Shown piece by piece: positions 34,448-43,770 of a DNA stretch of 53,290 bases. Origin of the DNA: Azospirillaceae bacterium (GTDB lineage: Bacteria > Pseudomonadota > Alphaproteobacteria > Azospirillales > Azospirillaceae); NCBI GenBank assembly GCA_028277115.1, contig JANQHG010000058.1:1-53290 (forward strand), given 5' to 3'. Within the stretch, counting starts at the first letter, position 1. Each line of letters starts with the position of its first letter. The notes beneath the pieces were generated by a model. The model ran no database searches and was not told the origin of the DNA. It saw nothing but the letters and a program-made list of their open reading frames with translations. Made by a program: the position numbers and the translations under genes.

Positions 34448-35121
34448 CCGGCGTCCGTCGGCGGTGCCAGCCGGTAGCCCTGGCCGTGCACCGTCTCGAT
34501 CAGCGCGCGACCGAGCTTGTCCCGCAGCCGGGAGATGTAAACCGGGATCTCGGCCGCGGTGCGCGTGCTGGCGCGATCGAAATTGTGCCGGACCAGCTCG
34601 TCCGCCGACACCGGGCGGTCGCCGTGAACCATCAGATAGCGCAACAGGCGGAACTCGGTCGGCGACAGCCGGACCGGTGCATCGCCCGACCACACCCGAT
34701 GGCTTTGGCTGTCGAGCCGCAGCCGACCGCGGACCAAGACGGGCGAGCGGCGGTTCGGCCCGGCCGAGGTGACGACGCCGCGCACCCAATCGACCAACAG
34801 CTCAAGATCCATCGGTTTGGTCAGATAGTTGGTCGCGCCGGCGCGCACCGCGTCCTTCATGTCGGCGACCTCGCGCCGGCTTGCGGTCAACACGATCACC
34901 GGCATCGACAGACCGCGGTCGCGCCAGCGGCGCAGCACGGTGAAGCCGTCGAGCGTCGGCACGCCGGGGTCGAGCACGACGGCATCGAACGGTTCCTCGC
35001 AGCCGAGGTCGAACGCCTCGCGCCCGTCGGCGACCCAATCGACCGCGAACTGTTCGGCCTCGAGCGCGCGCAGGATCTGGGCGGCGAGGTCCGGGTCGTC
35101 CTCGAGCAGGAGGATGCGCAT
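34444..35121 (-). CDS. OmpR/PhoP-family response regulator
   Basis: A 225-residue regulator. The receiver domain has MRILLLEDDPDL, the phosphoacceptor Asp in FDAVVLDPGVPTLDG (proline replaces the common Leu after it), IVLTASRREVADMKDAVRAG and the conserved lysine in YLTKPMDLELL. The C-terminal winged helix is OmpR type: VRLSPTEFRLLRYLMVHGDR, ELVRHNFDRASTRTAAEIPV and ISRLRDKLGRALIETVHGQG. It is encoded after a small exported protein and is coupled to the kinase by a GTGA overlap. Confidence 0.9.
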   Translation of the reverse strand: MRILLLEDDPDLAAQILRALEAEQFAVDWVADGREAFDLGCEEPFDAVVLDPGVPTLDGFTVLRRWRDRGLSMPVIVLTASRREVADMKDAVRAGATNYLTKPMDLELLVDWVRGVVTSAGPNRRSPVLVRGRLRLDSQSHRVWSGDAPVRLSPTEFRLLRYLMVHGDRPVSADELVRHNFDRASTRTAAEIPVYISRLRDKLGRALIETVHGQGYRLAPPTDAG

Positions 35122-35136
35122 CGCGCCGGGCCGCCG

Positions 35137-35427
35137 TCAGCGCCGGCGCCCGACCGCGCGGCCGACCACCCGGCCGGTGCCGTCGACGCGCAGGATCTCG
35201 ATTTGGTCGGTGCGGGCCCGGCGCACCCGCACCTCGAACAGGGTGCGCTCGGCGGTCCGGCCGGGACGCACCAGCGCGCTGCCCAACACCTCGACCCGGG
35301 GGTCGCGGTAGAGGCGCGCCAGGTAATCGTAAAACCCCTGCGCATCCGTCGCCGCGGCGGCGACGGGCGCGACCATAAGGCCGAGCGCCAAGACGGCGGC
35401 GGCAAGACGGCGTCCGAGCAGGGTCAT
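35137..35427 (-). CDS. Small exported protein, first gene of the two-component operon
   Basis: 96 residues with a clear signal peptide (LAAAVLALGLMVAPVAAAA). The mature part of about 75 residues is basic: QGFYDYLARLYRDPRVEVLG, TLFEVRVRRARTDQIEILRV and DGTGRVVGRAVGRRR. The last strand pattern (EILRVDGTGRVVG) is like a single PepSY repeat, and PepSY proteins often accompany such kinases as periplasmic inhibitors; this is an analogy only. It lies 15 bases before the regulator and should be co-transcribed. GGATC with ATG 35427 is the likely start region; an in-frame ATG at 35463 would add 12 residues before the signal peptide. Confidence 0.6.
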   Translation of the reverse strand: MTLLGRRLAAAVLALGLMVAPVAAAATDAQGFYDYLARLYRDPRVEVLGSALVRPGRTAERTLFEVRVRRARTDQIEILRVDGTGRVVGRAVGRRR

Positions 35428-35523
35428 CGCGGGGGATCCTCGTGTCTGGGGTCGCGCTGACATCGGTCTGCCGACGATAGGCCGCCCGACCCCGGCCGGG
35501 CCATGGCGCCGCTGTTCGGTCGC

Positions 35524-35539
35524 GTTCAGCAGGTTGAAC
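35524..35539. promoter_or_regulatory. Inverted repeat in the divergent promoter region
   Basis: GTTCA (35524-35528) and TGAAC (35535-35539) form an inverted pair in the 194-base gap between the two-component operon and the divergent exported protein gene. An A-rich patch (GAAACATAACA) follows. It is a candidate operator for the response regulator. Confidence 0.3.
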
Positions 35540-35621
35540 GAAACATAACAAGGCGGCGATGGTGATCACAGCTCGGTTGGGCGGACGCTCCGGGTGCTTG
35601 GACCTATCGGGAGTGACCGCA

Positions 35622-36170
35622 ATGACCCGTTGCCTGCGCCGTTTGCCGTCCGTGATCCTGACCGCCGCTTTGTTGGCCGGCGCCCCGGCCGACGCCGCGG
35701 CCGCGCCGGGCGGGGTCGCCGCCCCACCGTCGGCGACCCTCAGGCGCGCCGAACCGGTGCGCGGTCACCACCACCGCCGGCCCTCGGCCTTTGAGACCCG
35801 GGTGATCCGGATCGAGCGTTGGGTCGAGCACGAAACCCTGCCGCTTCGCTGGCTCGGCCGTCTCGGCCGCCGGTTCGACGACTATCGGATCGACGCCGTC
35901 GATGTCCGGATCCGCCGGCGCCCCCGCGGCACCCGGCTCTACCTGATCACCGACGGTCGGGTCGCCGACCGGCGCCGGGCGTCGCGGCCGACGACCCATC
36001 TGCGCCCGCGACCGTCGTCGTGGGTCGGCCACGCCCTCGGCACGGTCAAGCTCCATGTCGATGGCCGGGCCTACATCGACCACATCCGGGTGCGGCTGTT
36101 GCCGCGTCGCCCGGTCCACCGCGATCGGCTGCACCGCCCGTTCCGTCCGCGCCGACCCGATTGGCGGTGA
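35622..36170 (+). CDS. Hypothetical exported, strongly basic protein
   Basis: 182 residues with a signal peptide (LPSVILTAALLAGAPADAAA). The mature part is rich in Arg and His: RRAEPVRGHHHRRPS, FETRVIRIERWVEHETLPLR, YRIDAVDVRIRRRPRGTRLY and YIDHIRVRLLPRRPVHRDRL. Its charge would suit binding to anionic envelope polymers, but I recognise no family. It is divergent from the two-component operon and may be its target. The ATG at 35622 follows GGGAG; an in-frame ATG at 35559 lacks support. Confidence 0.55.
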   Translation: MTRCLRRLPSVILTAALLAGAPADAAAAPGGVAAPPSATLRRAEPVRGHHHRRPSAFETRVIRIERWVEHETLPLRWLGRLGRRFDDYRIDAVDVRIRRRPRGTRLYLITDGRVADRRRASRPTTHLRPRPSSWVGHALGTVKLHVDGRAYIDHIRVRLLPRRPVHRDRLHRPFRPRRPDWR

Positions 36171-36288
36171 CCGCGCCTCGGCGGGGCGGCGTCCCGCCGA
36201 CCCGCCGGGGTGGGCGTTCGGCCGTCACCTCCGGCCAGGGCCGAAACCGATCCCAACGTCGACACCACGGAGCGCTCGGTGGGCGCTG

Positions 36289-37275
36289 TCAGGGGGCTTC
36301 GAACAGTGCCTTTAGCGATGGCGTGTCGAGGAGCCGGTCAGCCCAGACATCCAGTTGGTCCGGTTCGGCGTCGTGGATTCGTTTCTCGACCTCGGGCGGT
36401 AGTACACCGAACCGGCGACGAAGCAACCGAATGATCGTCTTGGCCTGTCCTTCGATCCGCCCTTCGGTTCGCCCTTCGGTCCGCCCTTCGGTCCGCCCTT
36501 CGGCTTTCCATTCTTCTATCCAGTACTCGCCTAGGTCTGCCAGCATCGTCTTGACCTTCTGCAAATCGTGCGGCACCGCCGCCGTGGGCGCAACGGTCTC
36601 AAGCGCCACCCGCGCCATCTCGGCGAACAAGTCGCGGAGCTGGTCATGGCCCGGATGACGAAGGAACCAGGCGACGATCGCCGCGACCAACTCTTGGAAC
36701 TCCGCGAACGATGGGCGGCGTTCGAGACGGGTCAGAAGGGTCGCGAGATTGGTCTCGTCGCCGAGGTCGGCCGCCGGTGCCGCGCCCATGTCGAGCAGAT
36801 AATAGCGCGCTCGCGGCTGCCAAGGTGCCAGCGGCGATCCCGGCGTGAGCGCGATCAGCTCGGTGGTCGTGGTCGGCGCGGTCCAGCGCGGCGTGCCGTT
36901 GTACAGCACAATCACCAGCACCGGCGGCAGCCGGTCCCCGGTCTTCAGCTTGCGCGCGGCGATGATCGCCTGGAACAAGAGGCCCTGATAGACCTGGACC
37001 CGCACCGCCATCCACCAGTCGGTCTTGGACTGAAACTCGAACATGACATAGACCAATAGGTCGGTGCCGCTGTGGGTCGGCAGGCACCAGACGATGTCGC
37101 CGCGCCGTTCCCGCCCCCGGCCCGGTTTGCCGGTCGTAAAGTCGGTGGCGAACAGCTCCATTCGGGTAAAATCGATCCCGGCCGCCAGCACCTCGGGCAC
37201 GAATGCCCGGATCAAATGTTCGACCAGCACCGCATGGCTGAAAAGCCGCCGGTAGAGCGCGTCGAAATCCGGCAT
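36289..37275 (-). CDS. Rpn-family PD-(D/E)XK nuclease/transposase-like protein, full length
   Basis: A 328-residue protein of the Rpn/YhgA family (putative transposase/invertase; recombination-promoting nucleases). The N-terminus is MPDFDALYRRLFSHAVLVEH, and the nuclease core includes GDIVWCLPT (Asp) and LVYVMFEFQSKTDWWMAVRV (the E-x-Q motif of this PD-(D/E)XK group). The C-terminal part is helical and holds the peptide repeat EGRTEGRTEGRTEGRIEG, encoded by a 12-base unit in tandem. AGGAG precedes the ATG at 37275; the longer frame upstream has no family match. A C-terminal relative lies at 1-333. It is divergent from the aminotransferase. Confidence 0.85.
   Translation of the reverse strand: MPDFDALYRRLFSHAVLVEHLIRAFVPEVLAAGIDFTRMELFATDFTTGKPGRGRERRGDIVWCLPTHSGTDLLVYVMFEFQSKTDWWMAVRVQVYQGLLFQAIIAARKLKTGDRLPPVLVIVLYNGTPRWTAPTTTTELIALTPGSPLAPWQPRARYYLLDMGAAPAADLGDETNLATLLTRLERRPSFAEFQELVAAIVAWFLRHPGHDQLRDLFAEMARVALETVAPTAAVPHDLQKVKTMLADLGEYWIEEWKAEGRTEGRTEGRTEGRIEGQAKTIIRLLRRRFGVLPPEVEKRIHDAEPDQLDVWADRLLDTPSLKALFEAP
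36457..36504 (-). repeat. In-frame 12-bp tandem repeat inside the Rpn-family gene
   Basis: Four consecutive units of the 12-base sequence CGCCCTTCGGTC (plus strand) with small variations encode EGRT/EGRI on the minus strand. Because the unit is a multiple of three, gain or loss of copies would change the helix length without a frameshift. Confidence 0.75.
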
Positions 37276-37427
37276 GGTCGGTCCGCTCTCTCCTGGATGC
37301 CTCGGCTCGCCCCACGTGGCGGTGAACCGCACGCGCCCGGCGCCGCATCCAGGACCGTTGCTTGTGTGACTGCGGCCGTCAAGCTATATCTAGGCGCGCA
37401 AGGCGCCCGATACGTGGATATATGCTC

Positions 37428-38654
37428 ATGAGCCCGGCCGGCGCCCGCGATCCGCGGGTCAACGACCGCCTCGACCAGCTGGCCGATTATCCGTTCACCC
37501 GGCTCCGTCGCCTGCTCGCCGATCTCGCGCCGGCGCCGGGGCGGACGCCGCTGGTGCTGTCGCTCGGCGAGCCGCAGCGGCCGGCGCCGGTCGCGTTGAT
37601 CGAGGCGGCGATCGCCGCCCACCGCGCCGACTGGCACCGGTACCCGCCGGTCGCCGGCACACCCGGGCTGCGCCAGGCGATCGCCGAAGCGCTGACCCGG
37701 CGCTACCGGCTGCCGGCCGACCTGATCGATCCCGACCGGAGGGTGTTGCCGGTCGCCGGGACCCGCGAGGCGTTGTTTCTCGCCGCGCAGCTGGTCGCGC
37801 GCGACGGCGCCGGCGGCGCACCGCCGGTGGTGTTGATGCCGGAGCCGTTCTATGCGGTCTATCTCGGCGCCGCCGTGCTCGGCGGGTTCGAGCCGGTGAT
37901 GATGCCGGCGACCGCCGCGACCGGGCATCTGCCCAGGCTCGACGAAGTGCCGGGCGAGGTGCTGGCGCGCACCCGTTTGTGCTTCCTGGCGTCGCCGTCC
38001 AACCCGCAGGGCGCGGTTGCCGATCTCGGGTATCTCGGCCGCGCGCTCGCGCTCGCACGACGGCACGGCTTCGTGCTCGCGGTCGATGAGTGCTACGCCG
38101 ATCTCTATGACCAGGTGCCGCCGCCCGGCACGCTCGAGGCCGCGGCGGCGGCGGGCGGTCGGCTCGACAATCTCCTGGTGTTCCACTCCTTGTCCAAGCG
38201 CTCGAGCGCGGCCGGCCTGCGGGCGGGCGCGGTGGTCGGCGACCCGGCGCTGATCGCGGCGTTCACCCGGCTGCGCAGCTACGGCCACGCCGGCACGCCG
38301 CTGCCGTTGATGGCGGCGGCGGCGGCGTTGTGGCGCGACCCGGACCATGTCGATGCCAACCGCGCCGCCTACCGCGCCGGGCTCGATGCCGCGAGCGCGG
38401 CGCTGGCCGGCCGGCTCGGGTTCGTGCGGCCGGCGGCCGGGCTGTTCCTGTGGCTCGAGGTCGGCGACGGCGAACAGGCGGCGCGCCGGCTGTGGGCCGA
38501 GGCCGCGGTCAAGGTGCTGCCCGGGGCCTATCTCTGCCGCGCCGACCCGGCCGGTGCTGCGCGCGGCGCGGGTTACGTCCGGGTCGCTTTGGTCCACCCG
38601 CCCGAGGTGATCGCCGACGCCTGTCGCCGGATCGCCGCGACCCTGGCGCCTTGA
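37428..38654 (+). CDS. Class I/II PLP aminotransferase (DapC-like)
   Basis: A 408-residue fold-type I aminotransferase. Typical parts: LVLSLGEPQRPAPVALIEAA, YPPVAGTPGLRQAIAEALTR, VAGTREALFLAAQL, FLASPSNPQGAV (Asn of the PLP site), AVDECYADLY, the PLP lysine in FHSLSKRSSAAGLRAG, and FVRPAAGLFLWLEV near the end. It most resembles succinyldiaminopimelate aminotransferase (DapC), which acts in lysine and peptidoglycan synthesis; related N-acetylornithine-like enzymes cannot be ruled out. Two near ATGs (37422 and 37428) are possible. It precedes ftsK in the same direction, 39 bases apart. Confidence 0.82.
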   Translation: MSPAGARDPRVNDRLDQLADYPFTRLRRLLADLAPAPGRTPLVLSLGEPQRPAPVALIEAAIAAHRADWHRYPPVAGTPGLRQAIAEALTRRYRLPADLIDPDRRVLPVAGTREALFLAAQLVARDGAGGAPPVVLMPEPFYAVYLGAAVLGGFEPVMMPATAATGHLPRLDEVPGEVLARTRLCFLASPSNPQGAVADLGYLGRALALARRHGFVLAVDECYADLYDQVPPPGTLEAAAAAGGRLDNLLVFHSLSKRSSAAGLRAGAVVGDPALIAAFTRLRSYGHAGTPLPLMAAAAALWRDPDHVDANRAAYRAGLDAASAALAGRLGFVRPAAGLFLWLEVGDGEQAARRLWAEAAVKVLPGAYLCRADPAGAARGAGYVRVALVHPPEVIADACRRIAATLAP

Positions 38655-38693
38655 CGCGCAGGCGACGCGCGCCGCGCAACGGAGGACGTGCCG

Positions 38694-41651
38694 ATGACGA
38701 CACTTGACGAGGGGACCCGGTCCCTCGGCCCCCGCTCGACCGGGCTGCGCAGCAGCCGTGCCGCGGCGCGGCCCCAGTTGGTCGCGCCGGCGGCGGTCGC
38801 AGGCGCGGTCCGCCGGCTGGTCGAGCTCGGCGGGCTCGCCCTGATGCTCGGCGGTCTGGCGCTGCTCGCGACCGTGCTCAGCTACCAGTCGTCCGATCCG
38901 TCGTGGAACACCGCGGTCGCCGGCGACGGCGGCGCGGTGCCGGCCGGCGCCGGGGTGGTGCGCAACCTGTTGGGCCGCACCGGCGCCGAACTCGCTGACC
39001 TGTTGATGCAGACTTTCGGGTTCGGGGCCTATCTGTTGCCGGCGTTGGTGATCGGCTGGGGGTGGCGGGTCGCGACCCACCACGGGCTGCCGCTGGCGTG
39101 GGCGCGCGCCGGCCACGGAATCGCCGCCTGCCTGGCGGCGGCAGTCGCGCTCGAGGGGCTGGCCGGCACCGCGATCGCGTGGTCACCCGGCGTCCATCCG
39201 GGCGGCAGCCTCGGCTATCTTCTGCTGGGGCGGATCGATACCGTGTCGGGCGCCTGGCTCGATCGTTGGGTGATCGGCGCCGCCGCCGCGGCGGTCGCCG
39301 GCGCGACCGCGCTCGGTGCGCTCCGGTTGTCGCCGTTCGCGTTGGTCGCGACCGGGATCTCGTGGCTGCGTGTCGCGGGCAGGGTCGGGCGGCGCCTCGG
39401 CGGCGCGACCGTTGCCGGTGCCGGCGGGCTGGTGGCGACCGGCCGGGTCGCGGCGGCGCGGCTCGCCGCGGCGATCGCCGATCGCCGCCGCCGCGCACCC
39501 GCACCCGCCGCGGCACCGACGCCCGACCGCGCGCACTGGGACGGCGGCGACCTGGCTGCGCACGACGTGGGCGGTCGGGCGGCGATGGCGTTCGATCGGG
39601 AGCCGGCTCATTCGCCGACCCCGGCAGCCGCGCGGGCAGCGATGGAGCCGACGCCGGCCGCGCCGTCCGTGCCGGCGATCGTCGTCACCCCGGCCTGGGA
39701 GGTCTCGGCACCGATCTGGGCCGATCCGGAGACCGCGGCCGGGCCAGTGCTGCCGGCGCCCGGTGCGGCGGTCCGGGTTTCGGAGCACGGCACCCGGCCG
39801 GACCCCGCCGAGACCCCCGACGACAGGGAAGTCGCGCATGCTTTGACGCCGCACGAGGTCGTCGCGGCGGCGCCCGCGGCATCGGTGCCGACCGTGGTCG
39901 GCGCGCCGGTGCCCGCACCGTGGGACGGCGCCGCGGGCACCGGGGCGGCGGCCACCGAGGACCCGGCGGCGGCTGATCCGGGTCGGGCGCTCCGTCCGGT
40001 GGTGGTCGGTCCGGCGCCGAAACCGCTCGCCCCGATGCGGCGCACCGCCGAGGGCCGCCAGCCGCTGCTCGACCTCGGCTTCCCCGAGGCCCAGGCCTAT
40101 CAGCTGCCGGCGCACGACCTGTTGCAGCTGCCGCTGCCGTCGCGCCGTGCCGGCGGCCTCGACGAGGACGGGCTGCGGCACAACGCCGAGATGTTGGAAA
40201 AGGTGCTCGGCGATTTCGGCGTCCGCGGCACCATCCAGGCGGTTCACCCGGGGCCGGTGGTGACGCTGTATGAGCTCGAACCCGCGCCCGGGACCAAGTC
40301 GTCGCGGGTGATCGGGCTGGCCGACGACATTGCGCGCTCGATGTGCGCGATCTCGGTCCGGGTCGCGGTGGTGCCGGGGCGCAATGTGCTCGGCATCGAG
40401 CTGCCGAACGCCAAGCGCGAGATCGTCTATTTGCGCGAACTCTTGGCGTCCGAGGCATATGAGAAAAGCTCGGCCAAGCTCGCGCTGGCGCTCGGCAAGG
40501 ACATTTCGGGCGCGCCGGTGATCGCCGATCTCGCGCGTTTTCCCCATCTCCTGGTCGCCGGCACCACCGGCTCGGGCAAGTCGGTGGCGATCAACGCGAT
40601 GATCTTGTCGTTGCTCTACCGGCTGCCGCCCGACCGCTGTCGCCTGGTGATGATCGACCCCAAGATGCTCGAGTTGTCGGTCTACGAGGGCATCCCGCAC
40701 CTGTTGGCACCGGTGGTCACCGACCCCAAGGTGGCGGTGCGCGCGCTCAAATGGACCGTGCGCGAGATGGAGAACCGCTACCGCGCGATGTCCAAACTCG
40801 GCGTGCGCAACATCGAAGGCTACAACGCCCGCCTGCGCGAGGCGCGCCAGACCGGCGAGGCGCTGACCCGCCGGGTCCAGACCGGCTTCGACCCCGACAC
40901 CGGCAAGCCGTTGTTCGAAGAACAGCCGGTCGATCTCGCCGAGTTGCCCTATATCGTGGTGCTGGTCGACGAGATGGCCGATCTGATGCTGGTCGCCGGC
41001 AAGGACATCGAGGCGGCGATCCAGCGGCTCGCCCAGATGGCGCGCGCCGCCGGCATTCATCTGATCATGGCGACCCAGCGGCCGTCGGTCGATGTGATCA
41101 CCGGCACGATCAAGGCCAATTTCCCGACCCGGATCAGCTTCCAGGTGACCTCCAAGATCGACAGCCGGACCATCCTGGGCGAGCAGGGGGCGGAACAGCT
41201 GCTCGGCCAGGGCGATATGCTGTACATGGCCGGCGGCGGCCGGCTGACCCGCGTTCACGGGCCGTTCGTGCGCGACGACGAGGTCGAGTCGGTGGTCCGC
41301 TTCTTGAAGACCCAGGGCGAGCCCAACTATGTCGATGCGGTGACCGACGAGGCCGACGACGATGCGGGCGGTGCGGGTGACGAGGGGTCCGGCGGCGGTT
41401 CGGGCGGGCCGTCGTCGGGCGATTTGCAGTACGACCGCGCGGTCGACCTGGTGTGCCGCGAGGGCAAGGCCTCGACCAGCTTCGTGCAGCGCCACTTACG
41501 CATTGGCTACAACAGCGCAGCCCGGTTGATCGAGCGGATGGAAAAGGAAGGCGTGGTCTCCAAGGCCAACCACGCCGGCAAGCGCGAGGTGCTGGCGCGC
41601 ACGGCGGCCGACGAGGAGGCCGAGGGCGCGGGCGACGAGGCCGACGCCTGA
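38694..41651 (+). CDS. ftsK: DNA translocase FtsK
   Basis: A 985-residue cell-division protein. The N-terminal 180 residues hold about four membrane spans (for example [20 protein letters not shown] and [16 protein letters not shown]), followed by an Ala/Pro-rich linker of about 270 residues. The motor begins near [20 protein letters not shown]; Walker A is GTTGSGKS at about residue 623, Walker B is in [14 protein letters not shown], and [20 protein letters not shown] is the family motif. The C-terminal gamma winged helix ([20 protein letters not shown] and [18 protein letters not shown]) recognises KOPS sites. It pumps the terminus region DNA at the division septum. ATG 38694 has GGAGG at ideal spacing. 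Confidence 0.97.
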   Translation: MTTLDEGTRSLGPRSTGLRSSRAAARPQLVAPAAVAGAVRRLVELGGLALMLGGLALLATVLSYQSSDPSWNTAVAGDGGAVPAGAGVVRNLLGRTGAELADLLMQTFGFGAYLLPALVIGWGWRVATHHGLPLAWARAGHGIAACLAAAVALEGLAGTAIAWSPGVHPGGSLGYLLLGRIDTVSGAWLDRWVIGAAAAAVAGATALGALRLSPFALVATGISWLRVAGRVGRRLGGATVAGAGGLVATGRVAAARLAAAIADRRRRAPAPAAAPTPDRAHWDGGDLAAHDVGGRAAMAFDREPAHSPTPAAARAAMEPTPAAPSVPAIVVTPAWEVSAPIWADPETAAGPVLPAPGAAVRVSEHGTRPDPAETPDDREVAHALTPHEVVAAAPAASVPTVVGAPVPAPWDGAAGTGAAATEDPAAADPGRALRPVVVGPAPKPLAPMRRTAEGRQPLLDLGFPEAQAYQLPAHDLLQLPLPSRRAGGLDEDGLRHNAEMLEKVLGDFGVRGTIQAVHPGPVVTLYELEPAPGTKSSRVIGLADDIARSMCAISVRVAVVPGRNVLGIELPNAKREIVYLRELLASEAYEKSSAKLALALGKDISGAPVIADLARFPHLLVAGTTGSGKSVAINAMILSLLYRLPPDRCRLVMIDPKMLELSVYEGIPHLLAPVVTDPKVAVRALKWTVREMENRYRAMSKLGVRNIEGYNARLREARQTGEALTRRVQTGFDPDTGKPLFEEQPVDLAELPYIVVLVDEMADLMLVAGKDIEAAIQRLAQMARAAGIHLIMATQRPSVDVITGTIKANFPTRISFQVTSKIDSRTILGEQGAEQLLGQGDMLYMAGGGRLTRVHGPFVRDDEVESVVRFLKTQGEPNYVDAVTDEADDDAGGAGDEGSGGGSGGPSSGDLQYDRAVDLVCREGKASTSFVQRHLRIGYNSAARLIERMEKEGVVSKANHAGKREVLARTAADEEAEGAGDEADA

Positions 41652-41689
41652 GCCGCCCGGGGCCTTGGCACAGCAAGGGGGGATGTTGC

Positions 41690-42340
41690 GTGGTGACGAG
41701 GCGAGGGATCGGGGGCGTCGCGGCGGCGCTGGTGGCGGTGTGGCTCGGAATCGGGGCGGCGGCGCCGGCGCTCGGCACCTTGTCGCCGTTTGCGATGTCG
41801 GAGGCCGACCGACGGACCGTGGCGCGGGTCGAGCGCTATCTGAATGGGATCACGACGATGACCGCGCGCTTCCGCCAGATCTCCGAGGTCGGGTTGCCCA
41901 AGACCGGCACCTTTTACCTGTCCCGCCCGGGCCGGATGCGGCTTGAGTACGACCCGCCGATCCGCGACTTCATCGTCGCCGACGGCTGGTTCGTGTTTTT
42001 TTGGGACGCCGAGCTCGAGCAGCAATCGAGCACGCCGATCGGTTCCAGCCTCGCCGACGTGATCTTGCGCGAGAACTTCCGGCTGTCGGGCGACATCACG
42101 GTCACCGATGTCGCGCGGCGCAACGGCTATCTTGAGATCACGGTGATCGACAGCGAGGAACCGGGCAAGGGCCAGTTCACCCTGATCTTCGAGGAACGGC
42201 CGCTCAAGCTTCGGCGCTGGCGGGTGGTTGATGCCCAAGGGGTAACGACGCGGGTGTTGTTGACCGATGCCCGCACCGAGGTGCGGTTGGATGAGGAGAT
42301 GTTCTACTTTCGCGACCCGAGCCGGCAGCGGGGGGAGTGA
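41690..42340 (+). CDS. lolA: Outer-membrane lipoprotein carrier protein LolA
   Basis: A 216-residue periplasmic chaperone with a signal peptide (GIGGVAAALVAVWLGIGAAA). The LolA core is seen in VERYLNGITTMTARFRQISE, GTFYLSRPGRMRLEYDPP, FIVADGWFVFFWDAELEQQS, LRENFRLSGDITVTDVARRN and FEERPLKLRRWRVVDAQGVT. It takes lipoproteins from LolCDE to the outer membrane. A GTG start at 41690 follows AAGGGGGG; a second GTG comes next codon. Position 38 bases after ftsK agrees with a conserved ftsK-lolA pair in alphaproteobacteria. Confidence 0.9.
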   Translation: MVTRRGIGGVAAALVAVWLGIGAAAPALGTLSPFAMSEADRRTVARVERYLNGITTMTARFRQISEVGLPKTGTFYLSRPGRMRLEYDPPIRDFIVADGWFVFFWDAELEQQSSTPIGSSLADVILRENFRLSGDITVTDVARRNGYLEITVIDSEEPGKGQFTLIFEERPLKLRRWRVVDAQGVTTRVLLTDARTEVRLDEEMFYFRDPSRQRGE

Positions 42341-42873
42341 CTGCGTGGCGGCAACGGTGGGCATCTACGCCGCCGCATTCGGCCCGTCGGCCGTGCGGGG
42401 GGGGGGGGCGCCCGAGGGTCATTCGGTTCTCCCATTGAGTTTCCCACCGCCCTTCGGCCGACCCACCCTGGATGAAACTGCGTGGCATCCCCGCCGAAAG
42501 GCGAGGGACCGTCCTCGCCCCACGGAACGTGGGGGGCGTTAGCGGGGGGCATACGGCGGTGCCGCCTGGCAACCGCCCTCGCCCGGTCGCGAGGCGGCCT
42601 TATCCGATTGTCTGGTTCCGGTTATCCGCGCGAGCCGCCCCCGCGGCCCGGAATGGGCCGGGCGCGCCCATATCACACCGGCACCCCAGACGGTGATCCG
42701 GGATCCTGGGCGCGGCGACGCCTTGACAAGGGTTGACCGGGGGCGCAACAAGAGAGGTCTTCCAAGTGAGTGGTCCGGCCGTCGTTACATCCGACGGCGC
42801 GAATGATACCCGGCGAGAAACAACCCCTCATGATTAACCCGCGACCAGCCGGTTGCGCACATGGAGGCTCGTC
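42341..42873. other. Gene-free stretch with remnants of both repeat families
   Basis: No gene. Around 42370-42435 the minus strand reads as a decayed GC-rich repeat (C-run, then GCACGGCCGACGGGCCG). At 42602-42633 ATCCGATTGTCTGGTTCCGG and following TTATCCGC are the opening of the hairpin repeat (copy C). A TTGACA hexamer at 42723-42728 may be part of the promoter of the next gene, but I see no matching -10 box. Confidence 0.5.
42602..42633 (+). repeat. Interspersed hairpin repeat, fragment copy C
   Basis: About 32 bases match the start of copies A and B (ATCCGATTGT.TGGTTCCGGTTATCC.CGC), with two substitutions; the rest of the element, including the hairpin, is missing or diverged beyond recognition. 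Confidence 0.7.
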
Positions 42874-43770
42874 ATGCACCTGACCCGGGGCCGCGTTCTG
42901 GCGGCCGTGTGTTTGGCCTTGATATGGGGCGCGGTCGTCGCCGCACCGGCCGCGCGCGCAACCGAAGGCAACGTCGCGGCGGACGAAAAGGCGCCGGATG
43001 ACGCCACCGCGCGCCAAGTGGGGGACCTCAGCCTGGCCGACCGGTTGATCGACCATGGCTTGGCCGCGCGCGACCCGCTCGCGCTGCTCACCGCCGCCAA
43101 GATCGTCCGCCAGACCCCTGTCCAGCAGACCACCCGGTCGGCCGAAGAGGTCGAAGACGGCGCGACCCCGACCTTCTCCGGCACCGGCACCGGCCCCGCG
43201 CCGGCGATCGCGCCGGCGCCGTCGACCGGCGGGATGTCGCTCGACGATCTTCTGGGTGGCGGCGGGACCGCGCGCCAGTTGTCGCTCGACGACCTTTTGG
43301 GCGGGGGAAGCGCGGCGGCACCGCCGGCCGGCGGCACCGGCGGCTTCGACCGGTCGGTCGATCGTCCGACCACCTTCGAAGAGATCATCGCGAGCGCGCG
43401 CTCGATGGCCCAAGGCCAGCCGACCGTGCTGGCGCTGGTCGACGAAATCAGCCGCCTGCCGCCCCCGACCGCGACCCGCGGGCGGGTCGGCGGCCCGGCC
43501 TACAGCCGAGACTATGTGATGGCGCGCCGTGAGGACTGGTACCGGATGACCTTTCGTGCCCGCCAGCGCGCCGCTGTGTCGCTGCGCGGCTATACCGGCG
43601 CCGACCTCGATCTCTACATTTACGACCAGAACCGAAACCTGATCTGCGCCGACACCAACAGCACCGGCCGCGGCTACTGCCGCTGGGTGCCGCGGTGGAC
43701 CGGACCGTTTTTCGTGCGGATCAAGAACTGGAGCAACCGCGGCGGCGCCTATCGCCTGCGTACCAACTAG
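42874..43770 (+). CDS. Secreted protein with C-terminal PPC-like domain
   Basis: 298 residues with a signal peptide (AAVCLALIWGAVVAAPAARA). Residues 30-80 are helical (LADRLIDHGLAARDPLALLT, AAKIVRQTP). A low-complexity Ala/Pro/Gly/Thr part then has the motif SLDDLLGGGG twice, 15 residues apart. The C-terminal 110 residues resemble a bacterial pre-peptidase (PPC) beta-sandwich: YRMTFRARQRAAVSLRGYTG, ADLDLYIYDQNRNLIC and GPFFVRIKNWSNRGGAYRLR, with two cysteines that may pair. PPC domains are usually found on secreted enzymes, but no catalytic domain is present. GGAGG precedes ATG 42874. Confidence 0.65.
   Translation: MHLTRGRVLAAVCLALIWGAVVAAPAARATEGNVAADEKAPDDATARQVGDLSLADRLIDHGLAARDPLALLTAAKIVRQTPVQQTTRSAEEVEDGATPTFSGTGTGPAPAIAPAPSTGGMSLDDLLGGGGTARQLSLDDLLGGGSAAAPPAGGTGGFDRSVDRPTTFEEIIASARSMAQGQPTVLALVDEISRLPPPTATRGRVGGPAYSRDYVMARREDWYRMTFRARQRAAVSLRGYTGADLDLYIYDQNRNLICADTNSTGRGYCRWVPRWTGPFFVRIKNWSNRGGAYRLRTN

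Noticed and set aside
39183-41495. 770-residue open frame antisense to ftsK
   Set aside because: The sense strand encodes unmistakable FtsK motifs; the antisense protein has no motif and no start signal.
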